Source: an uncultured Tenacibaculum sp.
Lineage (GTDB): Bacteria; Bacteroidota; Bacteroidia; Flavobacteriales; Flavobacteriaceae
Length of the DNA stretch: 64,000 nt
Reading direction: 5' to 3'
NCBI GenBank assembly: GCA_947501615.1
Contig: CANMWK010000012.1
Location: 112,173-176,172, forward strand
A program made the translations under genes and the position numbers. The notes below the pieces were generated by a model. It had not been told where the DNA came from, did no database searches, and saw nothing but the letters and a program-made list of their open reading frames with translations. How positions within the stretch are numbered: the stretch's first letter is position 1; every line of letters starts with the position of its first letter. Positions 54,315 to 62,600 of this stretch are shown piece after piece.

Positions 54315-54923
54315 ATGAAAAAAATAACAAATCTTGTAGTATTGATGCTGTTTTATATCGTGTCAATATCAGCACAAAAATCGAATTCAAACCCTTTTGT
54401 AGGTACATGGATGTACGAGAATAATAAAGGTGATACCTATCAGTTAGTGTATAAATCAGATATGACATATATTATGTTTTATCATAATTCAAAAGAATTT
54501 TTGACAAATCAGAAAATGTTTAAAGGATCTTATACTTTCGATCAGGATAACTCAATTTTATATGATGTTTATAAAGGGAAAAGAAAAAATAAGTCCTATA
54601 AAATTATTACTTCTAATCAATTGAAAATTGATAATATAACATGGACTAAATCAGAAGCAGTTAATCCATTTATTGGTAATTGGGAACATATTTATGAAGA
54701 TAAAAGCTACGCCAGAGTACGTTTTAATAGGAACATGGAATATTATTTCTCTGATTACGATTCAGAAACAGGAGAATCAGGTAAATACAAAGGAAATTAT
54801 TTTTATGATGCTAATTTAGGCACTTTGTTTTATTTCTTTGACGGAACAACAACAACATTCGAATATGAATTTATTGATGTTGAGAATTTAAGAGTAGAGG
54901 AAACGACTTATAAAAAGAAGTAA
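54315..54923 (+). CDS. Exported protein with two lipocalin-like repeats
   Basis: 202 residues from the ATG at 54315, which gives a good signal peptide (MKKITNLVVLMLFYIVSISA); an ATG twelve bases upstream is possible. Two similar halves starting NPFVGTWMYENNKGDTYQLV and NPFIGNWEHIYEDKSYARV, each a beta-barrel of the lipocalin-like (DUF4488/DUF5004-like) type. Function unknown, probably ligand binding in the periplasm. 37 bases behind the preceding lipoprotein gene. Confidence 0.75.
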   Translation: MKKITNLVVLMLFYIVSISAQKSNSNPFVGTWMYENNKGDTYQLVYKSDMTYIMFYHNSKEFLTNQKMFKGSYTFDQDNSILYDVYKGKRKNKSYKIITSNQLKIDNITWTKSEAVNPFIGNWEHIYEDKSYARVRFNRNMEYYFSDYDSETGESGKYKGNYFYDANLGTLFYFFDGTTTTFEYEFIDVENLRVEETTYKKK

Positions 54924-55078
54924 ATTACTTTTGAAAGTAGTTTTTAGATCCCATTTAAAATGAGCGAAAAAACTAAAAATATATAGTTTAAGAAAATTGA
55001 ATATGGAAAATATAGGATGTGTATTTTATTAATGGTATTCCTGTAAAATGGAATTTAATGTAAATAAATATTTTCAAA

Positions 55079-55110
55079 AAAGCGGTTGTTATTTAATTAA
55101 CAACCGCTTT
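55079..55110. terminator. Bidirectional terminator
   Basis: A 12-bp perfect stem AAAGCGGTTGTT/AACAACCGCTTT with an 8-base loop. The A run on the left ends the minus-strand HTH gene at 55114; the T-rich right side can serve the plus strand. Confidence 0.85.
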
Positions 55111-55113
55111 GTT

Positions 55114-55872
55114 TTATAAGGAAAACTCTTCTTTTTCTACTTTTAAAATATAGTCAATAATTTTTTGACCAGATTGTAAATCAAGTTTTTTGCGAAGACG
55201 ATACCTAGCTGTTTTTAAACTTCCAGGTGAAATATTAAGAATATTAGCAGCCTCTTTAATATTAAGGTTTAGTCTTATTAAGGAGCATATTTTTAGGTCG
55301 TTAGAATTTAGTTCTGGGTGTTTAGATTTTAATTTTGTATGAAAACCAGCTAAAGTTTCTTCAAAAAAAAGCCTAAAATGTTCCCATTCCTTATCGATAT
55401 GTAAATTTTCTTTTCCAATATGAATTAATTCTTGAATAAGTTTTTTCTCTTCTGAATAAGAAGAGGTTTTTTCAAAACATCTAGCTAATGAAAATACTTT
55501 ATTAATAATAGCATCTTTTTGTTGAAAACTAAAAGCATAAGAAGTAAGTTGTTGATTTTTATAGGTAATTGTTTGTTCTATTTTTTTCTCCTTTTTTAAA
55601 AGCCCTTGTTTCTGGATGTCCAACTCTTTCTGTTTTTCAAAAAATACATTACGATAATAGTGTATTATAAAATAAGAGGTGGTTAAGAAGAATAAGAAAA
55701 ACCCTACGATTAGAAAATTATTCGTAGAGCTTGTCGACATTAATTTAGTGTTATTACTAAATAATAGTTTGTTTTGAGCAGATAATTGTAAGTTAAAGCT
55801 AATACTTAATAGTAATACAATACGTATCCGGTTCTGAATTAATACTCGAGTTTTTTTAAATCGAAATTTCAT
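55114..55872 (-). CDS. Membrane-anchored LuxR-type HTH regulator
   Basis: 252 residues from the ATG at 55872. An N-terminal signal-like helix (IRIVLLLSISFNLQLSAQ), a second helix (FLIVGFFLFFLTTSYFIIHY), a coiled coil (about 75-115) and a C-terminal GerE/LuxR-type HTH: LNSNDLKICSLIRLNLNIKE, then ILNISPGSLKTARYRLRKKL. It resembles the C-terminal half of TPR- or Y_Y_Y-containing regulators of Bacteroidetes, but without their sensor part. Divergent from the PorP/SprF gene 600 bases away and probably its regulator. Confidence 0.82.
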   Translation of the reverse strand: MKFRFKKTRVLIQNRIRIVLLLSISFNLQLSAQNKLLFSNNTKLMSTSSTNNFLIVGFFLFFLTTSYFIIHYYRNVFFEKQKELDIQKQGLLKKEKKIEQTITYKNQQLTSYAFSFQQKDAIINKVFSLARCFEKTSSYSEEKKLIQELIHIGKENLHIDKEWEHFRLFFEETLAGFHTKLKSKHPELNSNDLKICSLIRLNLNIKEAANILNISPGSLKTARYRLRKKLDLQSGQKIIDYILKVEKEEFSL

Positions 55873-56484
55873 TTTCTGTAGGAATTTAGTTTTTAAATTA
55901 TTTTGGTTACATCTAAAAAACAAAAAGTACTGTAAAGCAATAGAAAGATGATGGTGGACAAACGGGAGACACTAGTTTATTTATGGTGATTAAAAACTAA
56001 TAGTAGGTTTGTTATTGGTTGAAAATCAACATTTAAAAAGTTGTTTTCAGAAATGTTAAATTTTGCTTTTTAGGTGCTGTTGTTTTGTTGAGAAAAAATG
56101 CCATCCTTCAAGTTTTATGGCTAGAGTTACCTATTGATAACCTTTAACACATTCTTTGTATACATGTTTTTTTAAGTGCGAAATTCATTTTGTTCTATCA
56201 TTGTAGATAATATTTTTCTTATCAATTCTAACAACGATTTCTTGTATAAAACAAGTGTGTTTTTTTAAGATTTGATCAGAGAAGAATAAAATACGATTAT
56301 TCGTAATGATAACTAACGTTAATCTGAATTTGTTTCAGATACTCATTAGAAATTAGAGGTCATTAAAGTTGTGAGATTCCGAAATACTGAAGCAAATTCA
56401 GCACATGTAAATTCGGAATAACGTAAGAACAAACAGAAAGACTAAAACGGATATTCAAAAAAATGAAATTAGATTGTGTATATA
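55873..56484. other. Long intergenic region before the porP/sprF gene
   Basis: About 610 bases without a credible gene. A palindrome-like ACTAACGTTA and several T-rich tracts are present. I see no clear -33/-7 pair. The length suggests an extended regulatory region or long 5' leader. Confidence 0.4.
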
Positions 56485-57411
56485 ATGGGGGGAAAAAAAG
56501 CAAATCTATTACTAACATTTTTATGTATAATAAGCGTATGTCGTGCACAGCAAGATGCTCAATATACTCAGTATATGTATAACACAATAAGTGTAAATCC
56601 TGCATATGCTGGTAATAAAAGAACATTAAATGTTACGGCTTTATATAGAAATCAATGGCAAGGTTTAGAAGGAGCGCCAACAACGCAAACTTTGGCTTTA
56701 GATATGCCTTTGGGTGTATTACAACGATTAGGTTTAGGAGTTTCAATGATTAACGAAAAAATAGGTCCGACTTCTGAAACATATTTTAATATCGATTTTT
56801 CTTACAGGATTAATGTGTCAGAAAAAGGAGAATTAAGTCTTGGTTTAAAGGGAGTAGCACATTTGTTGAGTGTAGATTTTAATAAGTTGAATTTGTTTGA
56901 TTTAGATGATGAGAGTTTTAGTACTAATATAAATAACAAATTCAGTCCAAACATAGGTGTGGGAGTCTATTACAATACAGATCAATTTTATGTAGGTTTT
57001 AGTGTACCTAATCTTTTGCAAACAGACCATGTTAACGGAAATCGAGTCTTAGGAGAAGAACGTATTAACTATTATTTGATTAGTGGTTATGTTTTCGATT
57101 TGAATGATCATATAAAGTTCAAACCAGCACTATTAACAAAACTAGTTTTTGGAGCTCCATTGCAAATAGATGTTTCAGCAAATTTTATGTTTTATGAAAA
57201 ATTCACATTTGGATTAGCATATCGATGGAGTGCAGCTTTAAGTGCTTTGGTAGGGTTCAGAATAACAAATTCGTTGACTTTAGGGTTCGCTTATGATACA
57301 GAAACCACTGAATTAGGAAATACAAGATTTAATAGCGGTAGTTATGAGGCAATGTTGCGTTTTGAACTTCCAAAAATAAATGTAAGGCGACTAACACCAC
57401 GATTTTTTTAA
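56485..57411 (+). CDS. Type IX secretion PorP/SprF family outer-membrane protein
   Basis: 308 residues from the ATG at 56485; a GTG nine bases upstream is less likely. Signal peptide ending in CRAQ, then DAQYTQYMYNTISVNPAYAG, the signature of PorP/SprF proteins, and repeated beta-strands to the end. These bind and help to secrete, or attach at the surface, a specific large partner that is usually encoded next to them. Here the partner is the adhesin at 59670. Confidence 0.93.
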   Translation: MGGKKANLLLTFLCIISVCRAQQDAQYTQYMYNTISVNPAYAGNKRTLNVTALYRNQWQGLEGAPTTQTLALDMPLGVLQRLGLGVSMINEKIGPTSETYFNIDFSYRINVSEKGELSLGLKGVAHLLSVDFNKLNLFDLDDESFSTNINNKFSPNIGVGVYYNTDQFYVGFSVPNLLQTDHVNGNRVLGEERINYYLISGYVFDLNDHIKFKPALLTKLVFGAPLQIDVSANFMFYEKFTFGLAYRWSAALSALVGFRITNSLTLGFAYDTETTELGNTRFNSGSYEAMLRFELPKINVRRLTPRFF

Positions 57412-57412
57412 C

Positions 57413-59167
57413 ATGAAAATGAAGATGAAAAAAATAAGAATAAGACGATGTGTTCTGAGTGTATTTTTTATGCTTAGCATAACTTCGTTTTCACAAAACA
57501 GATTGCTGAAAAAAGGGAATGAAGAATATGAAAAATACGAATATATCAATGCACAAAACACCTATCTTAAATTAGTAGATACAGGTTTTGAAAGTTCAGA
57601 ACTCTTTAAAAAACTAGGAAATAGTTATTACTTTAATAGTCAGTTCGAAAATGCATCTAAATGGTATAAAAAACTAATAGAAAAGTACGGAACAGTTATT
57701 AAAATAGAATACTTTTTTAGATATGCACAAACATTAAAAACTATTGGGAATTACCAGGAGGCAGATATGTACATGCATCGTTTTGCAAGGTTAAATCCAG
57801 ATGATAAAAGAGCACAGCTATTTCTGAAAAAACAGGATTACTTGGTGAAAACCAATACTAATTTAGATAAGTTTAAAGTAAAAAACTTGTCTATGAATTC
57901 TGAGGTTACCGATTTTGGAACAGCATATTATGGGGAAGAAGTTCTTTTTAGTTCTTCTCGTCAAGAAGAAACTATAAATCAAGATATTCATGAGTGGAAT
58001 AAAGAGGTGTATTTAGATGTTTATAAAGGTAAACCAGACCCTGAAACAGGAGATTTATATGAAATTAAAAAATGGAATGAAATTTTTAATAGCGATTTAC
58101 ATGAGTCTACTCCTGTGTTTACAAAAAATAAAAAGATTGTCTATTTCACAAGAAACAATGAAAATGGAGGGAGTTACGACAGAATTACAGAGCAACGAAA
58201 AATAAGAACAGATAAGTTACAAATTTATAGATCGAGTCTTAACGCTAATGGAGAATGGACAGAGCCAGAACCATTACCTTTTAATAGTGATTCCTATTCT
58301 ACAGCACACCCAGCTTTAAGTAATGATGGAAAAAAACTATACTTTTCATCAGATATGCCAGGAGGTAAGGGAGAATCTGATATTTATGAGGTAGTTGTTA
58401 ATGATGATGGTACTTTTGGGGTTCCTATTAATTTAGGATCAATTATTAACACAGAAGGGAAAGAAACATTTCCCTTTATAAGTGCAAATAACGATTTATA
58501 TTTTGCTTCTGATGGACACGTAGGGCTTGGAGGTTTAGATATTTTTAGAATTCCATCACTGCATAAAAAAGAAGAATGGAAAGTAGAAAATATAGGAAAA
58601 CCAATTAATAGTAGGGCAGACGATTTTGCCATAACTATGAGTTCCGATTCAAAAAAGGGATACTTTTCATCAAATCGTAAAGAAGGAAAAGGAAAAGATG
58701 ATATTTACAGTTTTACGAAAATTGAAATTAAGAAAGAGGAACCGAAAATTGAAAAAGATACTGTTATTATACCAGAGATTACTGAGATTAAAAAAGGTGA
58801 TGATCTCGGAAAAACTTTAGTGTTAAATCCAATTTATTTCGATTTAGATAAATCTTTTATCAGACCAGATGCAGCTATTGAATTAAATAAAATTGTTGCT
58901 GTATTAAAGAAGTATCCAAAAATTAAAATTCAAGTAAGATCACATACAGATAGTAGAGCAATATGGTATTATAATACTGCTTTAAGTAAGAGAAGAGCAA
59001 AAAGTACTAGAGCATACTTAATTAGAAATGGGATTCATCGCAATAGAATTACAAGTAGAGGTTATGGTGAATCTAGATTACTCAATAAGTGTAAAGATTA
59101 CGTCTATTGTACAGAAGAAGAACACCAATTAAATAGAAGAAGTGAGTTTATAGTATTAGAAAAATAA
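57413..59167 (+). CDS. OmpA-family protein with TPR and PD40 repeats
   Basis: 584 residues; three ATGs at 57413, 57419 and 57425 are possible and the last gives the cleanest signal peptide. TPR repeats (35-130), PD40/WD40-like propeller (150-440; YFSSDMPGGKGESDIYEV, YFASDGHVGLGGLDIFRI), and a C-terminal OmpA domain binding peptidoglycan (PIYFDLDKSFIRPDAAIELN, RSHTDSRAIWYYNTALSKRR). One base after the PorP gene; the pair is standard for T9SS-linked adhesin loci, where this protein anchors the complex to the cell wall (as PorE-like proteins do). Confidence 0.93.
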   Translation: MKMKMKKIRIRRCVLSVFFMLSITSFSQNRLLKKGNEEYEKYEYINAQNTYLKLVDTGFESSELFKKLGNSYYFNSQFENASKWYKKLIEKYGTVIKIEYFFRYAQTLKTIGNYQEADMYMHRFARLNPDDKRAQLFLKKQDYLVKTNTNLDKFKVKNLSMNSEVTDFGTAYYGEEVLFSSSRQEETINQDIHEWNKEVYLDVYKGKPDPETGDLYEIKKWNEIFNSDLHESTPVFTKNKKIVYFTRNNENGGSYDRITEQRKIRTDKLQIYRSSLNANGEWTEPEPLPFNSDSYSTAHPALSNDGKKLYFSSDMPGGKGESDIYEVVVNDDGTFGVPINLGSIINTEGKETFPFISANNDLYFASDGHVGLGGLDIFRIPSLHKKEEWKVENIGKPINSRADDFAITMSSDSKKGYFSSNRKEGKGKDDIYSFTKIEIKKEEPKIEKDTVIIPEITEIKKGDDLGKTLVLNPIYFDLDKSFIRPDAAIELNKIVAVLKKYPKIKIQVRSHTDSRAIWYYNTALSKRRAKSTRAYLIRNGIHRNRITSRGYGESRLLNKCKDYVYCTEEEHQLNRRSEFIVLEK

Positions 59168-59200
59168 GAAAGAATACTACGTTTCAATTCTTTCTTTTTT
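59166..59200 (+). terminator. Terminator after the OmpA gene
   Basis: A 10-bp stem AAGAAAGAAT/ATTCTTTCTT, overlapping the last stop codon, with a T run. Confidence 0.75.
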
Positions 59201-59245
59201 AATGTAGATTTTTATCGCGGGGATATAAATTTTCTACATGACAAG

Positions 59246-59270
59246 GCCATTGTTTCGACAATGGCTTTTT
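59246..59270 (+). terminator. Second terminator with TTCG loop
   Basis: An 8-bp perfect stem GCCATTGT/ACAATGGC around the very stable TTCG tetraloop, then five T. Confidence 0.85.
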
Positions 59271-59669
59271 GTATTAGAAAATTTATGTATCATTATTAAA
59301 ACAGCTATTATAAACAAGAAATAATCAACCATATGAGTTTAGAGTATTTAAGATTTACAACTGTTATTTGAATACAACTCAAACTGCTTGGTGTACTATT
59401 GATGTTTTTTTTATAAAGATTTGATTTTTAGCGTCTTTTATTTTTTTAGATATCTATTTGTTTACTTAAGTTCTCTTTTTGTCTACCTATTTTTTTATTG
59501 TTTTAGCATTACTAAAGTTAGTTTTGTTGTTGAAAACAAATAAAACGGGGGGTTTTATTAAGTACATAGATTTTAAAATTAGTTCTCGGTTTTTTCGTCT
59601 CTATTATGACGAAAAAACTAGAGGATTTTTAAATAATTGAACCCTTTGTTTTGTAATCAAGGGTGCAAA
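59271..59669. other. Upstream region of the adhesin gene with two inverted repeats
   Basis: No gene. Perfect 11-bp inverted repeat GTTTTTTCGTC/GACGAAAAAAC (59589-59599 and 59608-59618, loop of 8). A second one, ACCCTT/AAGGGT (59641-59646 and 59659-59664), ends only five bases before the ATG and could hide the translation start. Confidence 0.6.
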
Positions 59670-62600
59670 ATGACAAACAAAACAATATCTATTTTCATAA
59701 AAATATTTCTTATATCTATATGTTTAGTTTTTCTTTCTTTTTCTTCAATACCTGAAAGATTTATATCACGAAATCTAAGGTCTGTTTCTAAAACTATTTT
59801 AAGAAAAAATAGAGATGTATCTTCTGTAAAGTCAAAAGAATTAAACAAAGATTTTAATTTTTCAGATAATTCTAATAATTTTTTCTTGATAAGTACATGT
59901 TTAGAGAACACAATCGAAACAACAAATACAGAAGCTGTATTTTCATTTGATAATATTACAGACGATGAAGATGGAACAAATAATCCTGATGTAACCACAT
60001 CAATCACTTTTGATACGGATAACATAGCAGGTGGAAGTTCTTTAGTTTTCGATGGAACTACAGAAATGGGATTTCAGCCTAGCGCTGCCGCAGATACTTT
60101 TGGTAGAGCATTTAGAAATGTATCTGTTGGTTTTTGGATAAAACCAGATGCAGCTATACCAACAACAAATGAAGTTTTATATGAAGAAGGAGGAGGAAAT
60201 CGAGGTTTTATAATTTATAGAGAAGTAACAACTGGAAACATAGTTACAAGAATAAGAAATGGAGTAAGATCAGTTATAATTGCTGATTTTGCATATCCTG
60301 CGGATAATGATTGGCATCATATAGCTTTTACATTTAACAATGGTAGAGGTGTTACTTATTTAGATGGAGAAATAGGAGGTGATGTTACTGTTTCAACTAC
60401 TCAGATGCCTGCTCATTTAAATGCTAGCGGCTTTGGTAATGTATATGGAAGCTCACATATAGCATCAGATTTTTCAACTAATTTTGGAGGCTATCAAGGT
60501 AAAATGGATGAAGCTTTTTATAGTTATAATACCATTAGAGGAGGACAAATTTTACAATACATACAATGTTTAAAAGGAAGTGCTATTGGTGATTCAAATC
60601 CAATTTTATGTCCAGATGTAGCTTTTCAAACAAATAGTGGTGAATATTACAGTATCGATTTAGCATCTGGTGAAACCATACAACAAACAGTTACAAATAC
60701 CGTATTTACGAATACTTTTGCAGCGGGTTTCAACGAGAACGATGGTTTGATATATTCCCTGACTGGTGACCAAATAACAATCACCGAGATAGAAGAAACA
60801 GCTCCTAAAACTTATGAATTTACTAATCACAAAGCGGGGCCAGTAGTTGGTCTCCCTCCTGGTGTTAATTATGTAGCAGGTGATGTGTATGGTAATAAAC
60901 TATATGTTAAAACCACTTCGCTCCGTGCTATATATGAAATTGATATAGATAATACCTCTCCAACCTACTTAACGCTTACTAATACAATTCTTTTAAGTAA
61001 TAATATAGCTATTGGAGATTTTGTGGTTTCTAATGGAACATTGTATACTGTAGCAGAAGATGGAAATGCGTATACGATTGATTTAACTACTGGTAATGTA
61101 ACCAGCCTTAGAAGAGTATCTGGTGTGGCACCTCCATTGGCAGGAATGTTTATGGATGGAGAAGGGTTCATATATGCAGTTAACAACACTACTGGTATAA
61201 TTTATAGATTAGATGTAAGTGGGGCTTTCCCAAAAGTTGTAGAATTTTCCAATACAATCACTATGGGACCTAATGATGGTATTTTTTGTAAAAGTAATAT
61301 CTTCAATTTTGATTTTGGAGATGCTCCTGATTCCTATGGAATAACATTAGTAAATTCAGGAAATGGTGGCCCAAGACATTTAATTACAAATTATGATGCA
61401 ATAAATTATACGTCTGACTTAAATTTAGGAGCTACGATAGATAGAGAAACTGATGGTTTTGTTAGTTTGGCTAGTGGAGATAATAATGATGAAACTGTTG
61501 ATGAAGATGCTTTAACTACCATTCAAGATATTGATATAAATGGAACAACACATAGTATAACTATTCCTTATGTAAATAACACAGGAAGTGATGCTACTAT
61601 TTATGCTTGGATTGATTTTGATAGAAACGGAACTTTTGATGATAATGAAGAGTTTACAAGTGTCACAGCAAGTTCTGGTGCTACTTCTGCAATTTTAAAT
61701 TGGACTTTTCCAAGTGATATTACTTTAGGAAATACATACATGCGATTTCGTATTACATCAGATGCATTAACAGATACAACTTCTGGAAATACAGACGATA
61801 GAGCTTTAGGTTTTGCTAGTAATGGTGAAGTTGAAGATTATACTGTTAGAATAGATGGAGGAGGAAATATAAGTACTTGTTTAATAGATTACATAAGAGT
61901 TGATAATACTGAGGCTGTTTACTCATTTGATAATACCACAGATGATGAAGATGGAACAAATAACCCTGATGTTACTTCATCAATTACTTTTGATACAGAT
62001 AATATTGCAGGTGGAAATTCTTTAGTTTTTGATGGAACTACAGAAATGGGCTTTCAACATAGTACAACTACAGAAACTTTTGGAAGAGCCTTTAGAAACT
62101 TGTCTGTTGGTTTTTGGATAAAACCAGATTCAAATACACCTACAACAAATCAAATGTTGTATGAAGAAGGAGGTAATGGTGCTGGATTGGCAATTTTTAG
62201 AGCAATAACTACTGGAAATATTACAGTAAGAATACGTAACGGAGCAACCTCAGCTTTAGTTGCTGATTTTGAATATCCTACAGATAGTGAATGGCATCAT
62301 ATTGCTTTTACATTTAATAACGGTAGATGTTTATCATATTTAGATGGCGAATTAGAAGGCGAGGTAACTGTATCTTCAACTCAAATCCCTGCACATTTAG
62401 ACGATAGTGGATTTGGAGGGATATATGGAGGTTTACATGCAGCTATGGATGTAACAACTCCTTTTGGAGGTTATGAAGGTAAAATGGATGAAGCTTTTTA
62501 TGGTTATAATACATTTTCTGGAGGACAAATTTTACAATATGTACAGTGTACAACGGGCACTGTTATTGGTGATTCAAATCCAACATTATGTGCTACAGCT

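Noticed and set aside
51408..54923. Contractile injection system or prophage
   Set aside because: Only a collar domain is present; no sheath, tube, baseplate, terminase or portal gene occurs in the window.
59657..61189. Minus-strand frames within the adhesin gene
   Set aside because: They are shadows of the long repetitive coding sequence.
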